64,000 nucleotides of DNA from Puia dinghuensis (lineage in GTDB: Bacteria; Bacteroidota; Bacteroidia; Chitinophagales; Chitinophagaceae). Positions within the stretch are counted from its first letter, which is position 1. Each line of letters begins with the position of its first letter. This document shows positions 23,988-32,541 of this stretch, in pieces. A model generated the notes under the pieces. The model made no database searches. It was not told where the DNA came from and saw only the letters and a program-made list of their open reading frames with translations. The position numbers and the translations under genes were made by a program. The stretch spans positions 1,035,335 to 1,099,334 of the forward strand of contig NZ_BMJC01000001.1 of NCBI RefSeq assembly GCF_014642875.1, given 5' to 3'.

Positions 23988-26918
23988 ATGAATCTATTCG
24001 AACAGCAAGCGAATGAATTTGCCGGGCGCCACATCGGCCCGAACGAGAAAGAAACCTCCGGAATGCTGAAATCCATTGGAGTAGGCTCTCTGGATGAACT
24101 TATCGACCGGACCATCCCGGCTTCCATCCGAAGCAAAAAGCCCTTGAACATCCCCGGCCCCCTGAGCGAAAATCAATACCTTACTTCGCTGCGGCAGATT
24201 GCCAACGGCAATAAAGTATTCAGATCATACATCGGCCAGGGCTACTATGGCACCATCGTACCAAGCGTGATCTTGCGCAATGTCTTCGAGAACCCGGGCT
24301 GGTATACCCAATATACCCCCTACCAGGCAGAGATCTCCCAGGGCCGCCTGGAGAGCCTCCTCAACTTCCAGACCATGATCGCCGACCTCACCGGCCTGCC
24401 GCTGGCCAATGCCTCTCTTCTCGACGAGGGGACAGCCGCAGCGGAAGCCATGACCATGTTCTTCAACGGGAAGAACAAGGACCATGACCATATCACCACC
24501 CCCCGGTTCTTTGTCGACAGCAATATCTTCGACCAGACAAAAGACCTGCTGCTCACCCGTGCACAGCCTATCGGCATCGAGGTGGTTGTCGGGGACTACC
24601 ACAAGGCCGTCATCGATGGCTCCTACTTTGGCGCTATCGTTCAATACCCGGCCAGCGACGGGTCCATCCACGACTATCGTACCTTTATCCAGCATGTTCA
24701 CAAAGCAGGAGCCTATGTGGCGATGGCCACCGACCTGCTGGCCCTTACCCTGCTGACCCCGCCAGGCGAACTGGGTGCAGATGTAGCGATCGGCTCCTCC
24801 CAACGCTTTGGCGTACCGATGGGCTTCGGTGGTCCGCATGCCGCCTTCTTCACGGCAAAAGAGGACTTCAAGCGCAGCATCCCCGGCCGTATCATCGGCG
24901 TAAGCATCGACGCACAAGGCAACCGCGCCCTGCGGATGGCGCTGCAGACCCGCGAACAGCATATCAAACGCGAAAAAGCCACCTCCAACATCTGCACCGC
25001 GCAGGCGCTGCTGGCCAATATGTCGGCCATGTATGCCGTCTACCACGGTCCGGAAGGACTTACCCGCATCGCCAAACGCGTGAGCCTGCTGACCCGCACC
25101 CTTGCAACTGAACTGGAGGCCATGGGCTACCCCAATCTGAATGACTATTATTTCGATACGATCAGGCTCAAAGTAAAAGACCTTATCTCCCTCCGGCAAA
25201 CGGCGGAAGCACACGGGATCAACTTCCATTACCACGTCGACGGAACAGTAAGTATCACCCTCGACGAGACAACGTCCCAGGAAGACGTAGTCGATATCCT
25301 CTCGGTGTTCGGCCATCTCACCGGCATCTCACTGGTGTCGGCAACCTTCGATGTGGACAATACCCTTGCCAACATCCCTTCCTCCGTCACCCGGGTATCG
25401 GAATTCCTGACGCATCCCGTCTTCAATACCTACCACTCCGAGACAAAGATGATGCGCTATCTGCGCAGCCTCGAGAACAAGGACCTTTCCCTCAACACCT
25501 CCATGATCTCCCTCGGCTCATGCACGATGAAGCTGAATGCGGCCACAGAACTCATTCCCGTTAGTTGGCCGGAATTTGGCACCCTGCATCCTTTTGCCCC
25601 CGCCGATCAATGGAAAGGCTATCGCCAGATCCTCACTGAGCTCGAAGATTGGCTTAGCGAGATCACCGGCTTTGCGGCTACTTCCCTGCAGCCGAACAGC
25701 GGCGCCAACGGTGAATATGCCGGTCTGCTGACGATTCGCGGCTATCATAATGCCCACAACGGCTCGCATAGAGACGTAATGCTGATCCCCATCTCCGCCC
25801 ACGGCACCAACCCGGCCAGCGCTATCATGGCAGGCATGAAGGTAGTCGTCGTGAAGAGCGACGACGAGGGTCACATCGATGTCCGGGACCTGAAAGAGAA
25901 AGCAGAACAATACAAGGATTCTCTTGCTGGTCTGATGGTCACCTATCCTTCCACGCATGGCGTATTTGAAGAGAGCATCAAGGATATCTGCCGCACTATC
26001 CACGATAATGGCGGTCTCGTCTATATGGATGGCGCCAATATGAATGCCCAGGTCGGGCTCACCAGCCCCGGGCTCATCGGCGCCGATGTCTGTCACCTCA
26101 ACCTGCACAAGACCTTTGCCATCCCCCACGGCGGTGGTGGCCCCGGCATGGGGCCCATTTGTGTGACTGCCCGGTTGAAGCCTTATCTGCCGTCCCATGT
26201 ATACGGTACGGATACCCGGCGCCGGTCTGCCGGCAACGGGCAGGCAGCAACAGGCGCCGCCGGACATGCCGTATCGGCTGCACCCTTTGGCTCCGCCAGC
26301 ATCCTGCTCATCAGCTATGCCTATATCAAGATGCTGGGCGCGGAAGGCCTCACCAACGCCACCCGCTACGCTATCCTGAATGCCAACTATATGAAGGCCC
26401 GCCTGGAGAAGCACTACAAGATCCTCTACACCGGCGCCAACGGCACCTGCGCCCATGAATTTATTGTCGACCTGCGTCCCTTCAAGGCCAGCGCCGGTGT
26501 CGAAGCGGAAGACGTGGCCAAGCGCCTGATGGATTATGGCTTCCACGCCCCTACCCTCAGCTTCCCAGTACCGGGTACGATAATGATCGAGCCAACGGAA
26601 AGCGAGGACAAAGCCGAACTCGATCGCTTCTGTGATGCGATGATCGCCATCCATGAAGAGATTCTTGCCATCGAAGATGGTAAGGCCGATAAAACGGACA
26701 ATGCGCTTAAGAATGCTCCCCACACGCAACATATGATCATTGCCGAAGAGTGGAAGCACGCTTATACCCGCAACCAGGCCGCCTTCCCGCTGCCATATGT
26801 CAGGGAGAACAAGTTCTGGCCCAGCGTCGCCCGCGTCAACAATACGTATGGCGACCGCAACCTCATCTGCACCTGCGAGCCGGTAAGCTCGTATGCAGAG
26901 GAGGTGATAGCGAATTAA
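23988..26918 (+). CDS. gcvP: Glycine dehydrogenase (decarboxylating), P-protein of the glycine cleavage system
   Basis: A 976-aa homodimeric-type P-protein, cytosolic, PLP-dependent; it decarboxylates glycine and passes the aminomethyl group to lipoyl-GcvH. The N-terminus [18 protein letters not shown], the FIGQGYY-like [10 protein letters not shown], the internal duplicate half, and the glycine-rich PLP region [20 protein letters not shown] (Lys in [10 protein letters not shown]) are diagnostic. The ATG at 23988 is chosen because [17 protein letters not shown] matches the family start; an upstream in-frame ATG at 23913 is unlikely. No gcvT or gcvH is adjacent. The stop overlaps, on opposite strands, the stop of the DUF4397 gene. 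Confidence 0.97.
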   Translation: MNLFEQQANEFAGRHIGPNEKETSGMLKSIGVGSLDELIDRTIPASIRSKKPLNIPGPLSENQYLTSLRQIANGNKVFRSYIGQGYYGTIVPSVILRNVFENPGWYTQYTPYQAEISQGRLESLLNFQTMIADLTGLPLANASLLDEGTAAAEAMTMFFNGKNKDHDHITTPRFFVDSNIFDQTKDLLLTRAQPIGIEVVVGDYHKAVIDGSYFGAIVQYPASDGSIHDYRTFIQHVHKAGAYVAMATDLLALTLLTPPGELGADVAIGSSQRFGVPMGFGGPHAAFFTAKEDFKRSIPGRIIGVSIDAQGNRALRMALQTREQHIKREKATSNICTAQALLANMSAMYAVYHGPEGLTRIAKRVSLLTRTLATELEAMGYPNLNDYYFDTIRLKVKDLISLRQTAEAHGINFHYHVDGTVSITLDETTSQEDVVDILSVFGHLTGISLVSATFDVDNTLANIPSSVTRVSEFLTHPVFNTYHSETKMMRYLRSLENKDLSLNTSMISLGSCTMKLNAATELIPVSWPEFGTLHPFAPADQWKGYRQILTELEDWLSEITGFAATSLQPNSGANGEYAGLLTIRGYHNAHNGSHRDVMLIPISAHGTNPASAIMAGMKVVVVKSDDEGHIDVRDLKEKAEQYKDSLAGLMVTYPSTHGVFEESIKDICRTIHDNGGLVYMDGANMNAQVGLTSPGLIGADVCHLNLHKTFAIPHGGGGPGMGPICVTARLKPYLPSHVYGTDTRRRSAGNGQAATGAAGHAVSAAPFGSASILLISYAYIKMLGAEGLTNATRYAILNANYMKARLEKHYKILYTGANGTCAHEFIVDLRPFKASAGVEAEDVAKRLMDYGFHAPTLSFPVPGTIMIEPTESEDKAELDRFCDAMIAIHEEILAIEDGKADKTDNALKNAPHTQHMIIAEEWKHAYTRNQAAFPLPYVRENKFWPSVARVNNTYGDRNLICTCEPVSSYAEEVIAN

Positions 26919-27667
26919 TACTGGGCCTGTAACACGTTGATCGACATGCCGGAATTATTCGAAGACTTTATCCCGCTAAGCCAGATGGTGTAGGCATTTC
27001 CCGCCTGCAGGCTGACGGTGGGGGAAGTAGCGATAACGCTGTCGGTAACGGCATTCTTCACCGTAATGGTATAATTGGCAGCCGTCATCGGTTGAAATTT
27101 ATTAAATCCATCGTTGGCGGCATTGTCCGCCGGAGTCCGGTTGGATTGGGTAAGCAGGCCATTGAAATACACGCTCACCTGGGGATAGTCCGGCGCCAGA
27201 TTAAAGAAGCGGTAATAAGCATTGGCGGAAGTGACGCTGCTGAAATCATCCCAGATCTTCAGGACATGGGCTGTGCCGCCGGTGACACTTGCGCCGCTGT
27301 TAAAACTATTATATAGCAACAGAGTATAAAAGTTAAGCGTGTCGTAAGAGGAAGAGACCAACTGGTCGAGAATGCTGTCAGTCCCTGCTTTTTTAAACTT
27401 CACCGCATAGGACCCCGGCCGGATCGTGCCGTATTTAGGGGAAAAGGCGCCGGTAGCGATACCGGTTGTCTGGGTGATCAGCGTATCATTAAGGTAGATG
27501 GTGGCGGCGCTGGTATAAGGGGCGCCATGAATCACCGCTAAGTAGGTAACCGCGCTGGTTGTGGTCGTAGAACCGGCTTTCGAGCAACTGTCCAAGGAAA
27601 TTGCTAAAATTGCTAAAATCCCGATCGTCCAATAGAAATGTCGTGTGCTTTTTCTCATGATTTCCAT
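26915..27667 (-). CDS. DUF4397 domain-containing lipoprotein
   Basis: A 250-aa lipoprotein: hydrophobic leader then a lipobox-like LAISLDSC near residue 28. The mature part has repeated DUF4397 features ([20 protein letters not shown], then [19 protein letters not shown], with [19 protein letters not shown]). The domain is common in secreted Bacteroidota proteins and probably binds or displays something at the surface; function unknown. ATG at 27667 or 27655 are both possible. Its TAA shares bases with the gcvP TAA. Confidence 0.85.
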   Translation of the reverse strand: MEIMRKSTRHFYWTIGILAILAISLDSCSKAGSTTTTSAVTYLAVIHGAPYTSAATIYLNDTLITQTTGIATGAFSPKYGTIRPGSYAVKFKKAGTDSILDQLVSSSYDTLNFYTLLLYNSFNSGASVTGGTAHVLKIWDDFSSVTSANAYYRFFNLAPDYPQVSVYFNGLLTQSNRTPADNAANDGFNKFQPMTAANYTITVKNAVTDSVIATSPTVSLQAGNAYTIWLSGIKSSNNSGMSINVLQAQY

Positions 27668-27715
27668 GACAACTCTTACGGCTTTTTCGTTGCGTTGGTT
27701 GCTTAGGGCAAAGAA

Positions 27716-27738
27716 AGCCCCCGGCGAAGCCGGGGGCT
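27716..27738 (-). terminator. Terminator after DUF4399 gene
   Basis: A perfect 10-bp stem (27716-27725 with 27729-27738) and GAA loop, followed on the minus strand by TTTCTTTG. It lies 13 bp after the stop of the DUF4399 gene. Confidence 0.75.
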
Positions 27739-27751
27739 TGAATGAAGAGTC

Positions 27752-28267
27752 TTATTTCACAGTGACGTTGATCGTAGTCGCCAGCTGGCTGCCATAGCTG
27801 CGGTGGATGCCATCCGCAAACTGGAGGGTCAACACATGCTTCCCGGGAGCAAGCTTTACTTCAGCGCTGGACTGAGCCTTACCGAAGTGCAGATGCGTGG
27901 AATCCTTTGGTACAACCGTCCCCTTCGGGATAGAATCCCCCGCATCGATCAGCAGGTGGTGGTGCCCCGTACCGGCAACTATTGCCCCGGCAGTATCCAG
28001 TTTCAGGCCATCAACGCCCATCTCCACTTTCACCGGCGACGTCACCGTCTGGCCGTTCTTAAGGTTCTTGAAATATACCTTGGCGCCCGCCGGAACAGGC
28101 GGAACATCCGGAACTGCCTTGGTAGAATCAACTGGGGCCATAGCCATACCCGTATCCTTGGTGGCCGTTTTGGTCGTATCCGCACCAGCAGCGGATTTGT
28201 TGTCCGCATTGTTGCAGGCAACCATTCCCACCAGCAGGGCAGCAGGAAGAAAATAGATCTTGCGCAT
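27752..28267 (-). CDS. DUF4399 domain-containing lipoprotein
   Basis: A 171-aa lipoprotein with signal LPAALLVGMVAC (Cys about residue 18), a short Asp/Thr/Ala-rich linker and a C-terminal DUF4399 domain: KVYFKNLKNGQTVTSPVKVE, then GTGHHHLLIDAGDSIPKGTV and HLHFGKAQSSAEVKLAPGKH. The histidine-rich GHHHLLID segment is typical and may bind metal. The function is unknown. The ATG at 28267 is chosen because it directly precedes the signal; 21 upstream codons are open. A TACTTTTA at 28291-28298 on its strand is a candidate promoter element. Confidence 0.86.
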   Translation of the reverse strand: MRKIYFLPAALLVGMVACNNADNKSAAGADTTKTATKDTGMAMAPVDSTKAVPDVPPVPAGAKVYFKNLKNGQTVTSPVKVEMGVDGLKLDTAGAIVAGTGHHHLLIDAGDSIPKGTVVPKDSTHLHFGKAQSSAEVKLAPGKHVLTLQFADGIHRSYGSQLATTINVTVK

Positions 28268-28321
28268 GATAAGTAGTTTATTTTGTGCAATAAAAGTACA
28301 GAAAAAACAAACGAACCAGCC

Positions 28322-28497
28322 CCAAAACAAAAAACCCCATCCGCTTGAAAGCGAACGGGGTAATAAAATCTCTGTAAGAGATGGACGTTTCTTACAGCAG
28401 AGCCTAAAACGTCAGGCGGACATTGGACACTAATTCACAGGTATGGATAATCAGTTTGGCAGTTCGAAGGATACGGACTAAATTTTCATTCATTCAC
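28322..28497 (-). ncRNA. Candidate small RNA of about 175 nt
   Basis: On the minus strand, TTTTTG (28530-28535), exactly 19 nt, then GAACTTTG (28503-28510) resemble -33/-7 elements. A terminator-like hairpin with T-run ends near 28322. Between them two hairpins form: GCCT/AGGC (28414-28417 with 28402-28405) and a 7-bp CTGTAAG/CTTACAG (28391-28397 with 28372-28378). Their loops contain GACGTTT and AAACGTC, a perfect 7-nt complement, so a loop-loop contact or switch is possible. The following DUF4399 gene has its own promoter-like element, so a free RNA is favoured over a leader, but a leader/attenuator is not excluded. I do not recognise the family. Confidence 0.35.
28325..28361 (-). terminator. 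Terminator-like hairpin on minus strand
   Basis: CCCC (28357-28360 read on minus) pairs with GGGG (28335-28338), with an inner CGC/GCG stem and two mismatched positions; TTTTTTGTTTT follows on the minus strand. No gene upstream on this strand explains it except the candidate small RNA. Confidence 0.6.
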
Positions 28498-28743
28498 TGG
28501 CGCAAAGTTCCATTCCTATTAGGGATTTTCAAAAATCGAACATGAACAATTGATTACCTTTTGTGGTTATCTTACTCTCTTCTAACAAGAAACCCCTATG
28601 CCTTCGTAGATGCCGAAGAGTAGCCCGGAAATCCCCTAGTTCCATTTCTCGTATACTCCCGGTGGCTGGACCGTAAATTCCGAATCCTTCTTTTTTATTA
28701 TCTTGCGCGTATTCAATTCTTCCACAAACTCAATAGCCACCGG

Positions 28744-29877
28744 ATGCGTTTCCTACTTTCCATCGCACTTCTGCTGCTGTCCCTCACAGGCTTCTCGCAG
28801 CAATACTATCTTTTTGTCGGCACCTATACAGATGGTCCGTCTGCCGAAGGCAGCAAGGGTATCTATGTGTATACTTTCGATGCAGCCACCGGAGATCTCA
28901 AGCCGGTGAGTACGATCGCTACTCAAAACCCTTCCTATCTCACCATCGCCCCGGGCGGAAAATTCGTCTATGCCGTGGGCGAGACGCATGGAGCCACCCC
29001 GGGCAGCGTCAGCGCCTTTTCTTTTGACAAGACCACCGGAAAGCTCACCTTTATCGACAAACAGCTAAGCGGCGGGGCAGATCCCTGCTATGTCACCGTG
29101 GACGCCCATCGCAAATGGGCGATGGTTGCTAACTACAGCGGTGGTAATTTCTCCGCCCTGCCCATCGCCGCCGACGGCTCGTTGCAGCCCGCCACCGAAA
29201 CCATCCAGCATACGGGCGCCGGCGGCAACAAAAACCGCCAGGATAAAGCCCATGTGCACTCCACCATCCTCTCCCCGGATGAAAAATACCTCGTCGTTTG
29301 CGACCTGGGGATGGACAATCTTTCCGTCCTCCATTTCAATCCCGCTGCCACAAAACAGCCGCTCACCAACGCCACAGATTCGGTGGTGACCCTGCAACCC
29401 GGCGTAGGCCCGCGTCATTCGGCCTTTGTTCCCGGCAAACCTTACGCCTATGTCATCGATGAACTCACCGGTACTGTGGATGCATTCCACTACAGCAACG
29501 GTAAGTTCACGCCCATCCAACATATCTCTTCCCTCCCCGATGGATTCAAGGGCGACATCGGCAGCGCCGACATCCATGTTTCGCCTAATGGGAAATTCCT
29601 CTATGCCTCCAACCGCGGCGACGCCAACAGCATCGTCATCTACGCCATCGATGCGACGACGGGGAAATTGACGGTAAAAGGATTCCAGTCCACGATGGGA
29701 AAGACACCCCGTAATTTCATGATCGACCCCACAGGCCATTGGCTGCTGGCAGCCAACCAAAACGGAAAGAATGTGGTGATCTTCAAGATCGATCAGCAAA
29801 CAGGTATGCTGACCCCGACGGGTAAGCAGCTCGAAATACCAGCCCCCGTCTGCCTGAAGATGACGCCGGTGAAGTAG
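28744..29877 (+). CDS. Lactonase family protein (6-phosphogluconolactonase-like beta-propeller), exported
   Basis: A 377-aa seven-bladed beta-propeller of the YbhE/Pgl-type lactonase family, with a signal peptide (MRFLLSIALLLLSLTGFSQ), so it acts outside the cytoplasm. Family segments: YYLFVGTYTDGPSAEGSKGI, NPSYLTIAPGGKFVYAVGE, GGADPCYVTVDAHRKWAMVA, KAHVHSTILSPDEKYLVVCD, and DIHVSPNGKFLYASNRGDAN. Export argues against the cytosolic pentose-phosphate role; it may open sugar lactones taken from the medium. Convergent with the M19 dipeptidase gene. Confidence 0.88.
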   Translation: MRFLLSIALLLLSLTGFSQQYYLFVGTYTDGPSAEGSKGIYVYTFDAATGDLKPVSTIATQNPSYLTIAPGGKFVYAVGETHGATPGSVSAFSFDKTTGKLTFIDKQLSGGADPCYVTVDAHRKWAMVANYSGGNFSALPIAADGSLQPATETIQHTGAGGNKNRQDKAHVHSTILSPDEKYLVVCDLGMDNLSVLHFNPAATKQPLTNATDSVVTLQPGVGPRHSAFVPGKPYAYVIDELTGTVDAFHYSNGKFTPIQHISSLPDGFKGDIGSADIHVSPNGKFLYASNRGDANSIVIYAIDATTGKLTVKGFQSTMGKTPRNFMIDPTGHWLLAANQNGKNVVIFKIDQQTGMLTPTGKQLEIPAPVCLKMTPVK

Positions 29878-29898
29878 GAAGACGCCGGTCGCCGGACA

Positions 29899-30993
29899 CT
29901 ATGTCCAGGCCTTACGCAGCAAGCGCAGCCAATTGCCATGCAGGATTCCCTCGATATCTGTCTGGCTGTATCCCCGCTTTGTCAGCAGTTCGGGCAACTT
30001 TTGCAGATCGGCGATCGTCTCCAGGTCGTAAGGACACTGTTCCTTGCCGAAGGCGCCATCCAGATCGGTGCCGATGCCCACATGCAAGGCATTGCCGGCG
30101 ATTTGGCAGATATGATCGAGATGGTCGATCACCTTCTCCAGGTTACAACCCATGCCCTCCGGGGTCGACTTGCCCCTCACCCACCCCGGCACCATCATCC
30201 ATGCATCAAGGGCGCCGCCGATCACCGCCCCTTTGGCTATAAGCGCTTTGATCATCTCATCACTGAATTGCCGGTTGTGATCGACCAGCGCACGACAGTT
30301 GTTATGACTCGCCCATACAGGGCCATGAAAGAGGTCCATCGCGTCCCAGAAAGCATCATCACAGAGATGGGTGGCGTCCAGGATGATGCCGAGACGTTCC
30401 ATCTCGCGCAACAGGTTCTTGCCCTGCGGCTGCAGGCCACCCTGACTGTCGGTGCCATTGGCGTACCTGCCGGGGCCATAATGCGCCGGACCGATGGCCC
30501 TCAGCCCATATTCATAGGCAACGGATAAATAATCGGTCGTCACCATCGAATCTGCGCCTTCGAGACTGAGGATATACCCGATGGGCCGCCGGGCACCATC
30601 CGCATGCGAGTCAACCACGCCTGTCTCCTCTTCCATCCAGGCAGCCACGTGTTTGTCCAGCGAAGCCAGGTCTTTTATCATCACCATCTCCCCTGCCGCC
30701 TCCATCGCTTTATACCAGGCCAGCTGTCCCTGGGTCTGCGCCCACGCCTGCCAGGGAGAATGCCAGCCGGGAAGCGGGTTGTCGGGCGCAACGTACCGGG
30801 CGATCTGCGTAGCTACCACCAACCCGATATGTCCCTGGCGCAACGCCGGCAACGAAACCGTGCCTTTGGCCCTGTCAGGTTTGTCGGCCAGGCCGGCCTC
30901 GCGTTTTCTGATATCGTCAACGGACAGCCGCAGATCGCGGTTCCACTCCATAGCATTCATGCTAAGATCAAGATGTGCATCGATTATAAACAT
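29899..30993 (-). CDS. Membrane-dipeptidase family (peptidase M19) enzyme, cytosolic
   Basis: A 364-aa zinc hydrolase of the renal-dipeptidase/M19 amidohydrolase fold, which cleaves dipeptides, often with D-residues at the C-side. Metal ligands are visible: HLD in IDAHLDLSMN, Glu in LSLEGADSM, His in DATHLCDDAFWD and in VWASHNNCRALVDHNRQ, and Asp in GIGTDLDGAFG. No signal peptide, so cytosolic. It is the last gene of the susC-susD-RidA-kinase-dipeptidase operon, 6 bp after the kinase. Its substrate in this operon is unknown. Confidence 0.9.
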   Translation of the reverse strand: MFIIDAHLDLSMNAMEWNRDLRLSVDDIRKREAGLADKPDRAKGTVSLPALRQGHIGLVVATQIARYVAPDNPLPGWHSPWQAWAQTQGQLAWYKAMEAAGEMVMIKDLASLDKHVAAWMEEETGVVDSHADGARRPIGYILSLEGADSMVTTDYLSVAYEYGLRAIGPAHYGPGRYANGTDSQGGLQPQGKNLLREMERLGIILDATHLCDDAFWDAMDLFHGPVWASHNNCRALVDHNRQFSDEMIKALIAKGAVIGGALDAWMMVPGWVRGKSTPEGMGCNLEKVIDHLDHICQIAGNALHVGIGTDLDGAFGKEQCPYDLETIADLQKLPELLTKRGYSQTDIEGILHGNWLRLLRKAWT

Positions 30994-30999
30994 AGAGAT

Positions 31000-32022
31000 T
31001 CAACGAATGATACGGCCGGAAGAGCCGTGCTGAATAAATTGTTCGACCTCCGATTTTGTGACGAGCGCCCAGTCGCCTGCAATACTTTGCTTCAGGGCGC
31101 CGCAAGCAACGGCAAACTCAATTATTTGCTGCGGAAGAAGCCCCCGCATCAGCCCATACAGCATACCCGCCGTAAAGGCATCGCCGCTGCCGATCTGGTC
31201 GGTGATGAACGGCAGCTCATGAACAGTGGAAAAATAATATTCCCCTTTATAATACAACGCGCCGCTGTAAGCATGCTGGATACCATGGGGAGTCCGGAAG
31301 CTCATCGCCAGCACCTCGAGGGGAGGTATCCTCTCCTTCAACGTCCTGCTGCATTGCCGGAAACGATCTTCGAAGGACGCCGATTTGTCCGTCTCTATCC
31401 CATAGTACACGGCAGCCGAATCGAGGTCGGCCACCGCCACCGTACTGTGCTGCAGGAGGTCGGGCATCACTTCCCGCGGATGCTTACCATATTTCCACAG
31501 CGTAGTCCGGTAATTGAAGTCTGCGGAAATGCAGACACCTTTTTCCCGGGCAATGGCAAGAGCTTCGGCGGAAGCCTCGGCGGAATGCTGGGATACAGCC
31601 GCGGCAATCCCACTCCAGTGAAACCAGGCTGCTCCATCCAGACAGCTTCGCCAATCGATGACACCCGGGCCCGTCTTCGCATAGGAAGAGCCGTCCCGGT
31701 CGTAGATGACCCGGGTAGGACGAATAGCATTTCCCTGCTCGGTGAAATAAACGCCCAGCTTCTCGCCTGTGTAAACGATGTGATCCGTGCCAACTCCCTG
31801 CGCCTGGAGCTGCCGGACACCCGCCATAGCGATGTCGTTGTCCGGCAGGACGGTAACATAGTCGACGCCGATGCCCAGCCGCGCCAGCAACACACAGGCG
31901 TTCGCCTCCGCGCCTGCATAATAAGCATCATAACCGTCCGTCTGCGCAAAGCGCCGGCCCTGCCTGCCATGCAGGCGTAACATCAATTCTCCAAAAGCAA
32001 CCAGTTCGACGGTATTTTTCAC
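31000..32022 (-). CDS. PfkB-family sugar kinase, 2-keto-3-deoxygluconate kinase-like
   Basis: A 340-aa cytosolic kinase. The N-terminus VELVAFGELMLRLHGRQGRR and YYAGAEANACVLLARLG match the KdgK subfamily; the PfkB signature near the C-terminus is TDQIGSGDAFTAGMLYGLM with the catalytic Asp in GSGDAF. KdgK phosphorylates 2-keto-3-deoxygluconate from uronic-acid breakdown; several related sugar-acid kinases share this look, so exact substrate is open. It is cotranscribed with a RidA-family gene 25 bp upstream and a dipeptidase 6 bp downstream. Confidence 0.83.
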   Translation of the reverse strand: MKNTVELVAFGELMLRLHGRQGRRFAQTDGYDAYYAGAEANACVLLARLGIGVDYVTVLPDNDIAMAGVRQLQAQGVGTDHIVYTGEKLGVYFTEQGNAIRPTRVIYDRDGSSYAKTGPGVIDWRSCLDGAAWFHWSGIAAAVSQHSAEASAEALAIAREKGVCISADFNYRTTLWKYGKHPREVMPDLLQHSTVAVADLDSAAVYYGIETDKSASFEDRFRQCSRTLKERIPPLEVLAMSFRTPHGIQHAYSGALYYKGEYYFSTVHELPFITDQIGSGDAFTAGMLYGLMRGLLPQQIIEFAVACGALKQSIAGDWALVTKSEVEQFIQHGSSGRIIR

Positions 32023-32047
32023 TACTCAAACCTACACAAAAAAAATG

Positions 32048-32518
32048 TCAATGCAACAGGAAAACGGCTTCTATCTCCACCGGGATATTATCCGGCAACG
32101 ATCCAAACCCAACCGCGCTGCGCACGCCGATGCCGTTGTCCTTTCCCCAGATGGAAGCAAAGAGTTCACTACACCCGTTGATCACATAAGGATGACGTTC
32201 GAATTCCGGGGTGCAATTCACCATCCCGAAGATCTTTACCACCCTTTTTATTCTATCCAGGCCTCCCAAATGGGTATGGATGGTGGAGAGCATCGTAAGG
32301 CCGACCTGCCGGGCCGCCAGCTTCCCCTGCTCGATATCCAATTCCCGGCCGATGCGGCCGATGATCAGGCTTTGGTCGTCTTGTACAGGTCCATGCCCGG
32401 ACAAATAGAGGTAATTTCCTTCGATAAGATAAGGTTTGTACACTCCCAGGGGGGCAGGAGCCGGTGGCAGCTTCAGGCCCAAACGGATTACTTGTTCTGC
32501 TGTGGTTTTGTTTTCCAT
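32048..32518 (-). CDS. RidA / YjgF family protein
   Basis: A 156-aa trimeric-type RidA-fold protein. Family features: YLIEGNYLYLSGHGPVQD, QVGLTMLSTIHTHLGGLDRI, VVKIFGMVNCTPEFERHP and a C-terminal VEIEAVFLL, with an arginine in GVRSAVGFGSLP at the position of the substrate-binding arginine. RidA proteins hydrolyse reactive enamines/imines made by PLP enzymes. Its place between susD and the sugar kinase suggests a catabolic intermediate that is an imine, or a related deaminase role. 23 bp after susD. Confidence 0.88.
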   Translation of the reverse strand: MENKTTAEQVIRLGLKLPPAPAPLGVYKPYLIEGNYLYLSGHGPVQDDQSLIIGRIGRELDIEQGKLAARQVGLTMLSTIHTHLGGLDRIKRVVKIFGMVNCTPEFERHPYVINGCSELFASIWGKDNGIGVRSAVGFGSLPDNIPVEIEAVFLLH

Positions 32519-32541
32519 GTCTTATTATAGTTTCATTGGCG

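Larger units (their letters stand above)
28268..28743. other. Intergenic region with possible small RNA
   Basis: A 476-bp spacer between divergent genes, too AT-rich and stop-rich to code. On the minus strand it holds a promoter-like pair, two small hairpins and a terminator (see 28322-28497). The part 28540-28743 shows no clear element apart from weak promoter-like AT-rich sequence before the lactonase gene. Confidence 0.6.

Noticed and set aside
24225-26759. Two long open frames on the minus strand inside gcvP (24225-25316 and 25518-26759)
   Set aside because: Antisense to a clear full-length GcvP; translations show no family features and the GC-rich codon pattern explains the open frames.
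28322-28497. 6S RNA, SRP RNA, tmRNA or RNase P RNA
   Set aside because: Length is near that of 6S RNA, but I could not find end-to-end pairing, and the signature sequences of SRP RNA, tmRNA and RNase P are absent.
30604-31980. A 458-codon plus-strand open frame across the dipeptidase and kinase genes
   Set aside because: Runs antisense through two well-supported enzymes and their junction; composition is that of a reversed coding frame.
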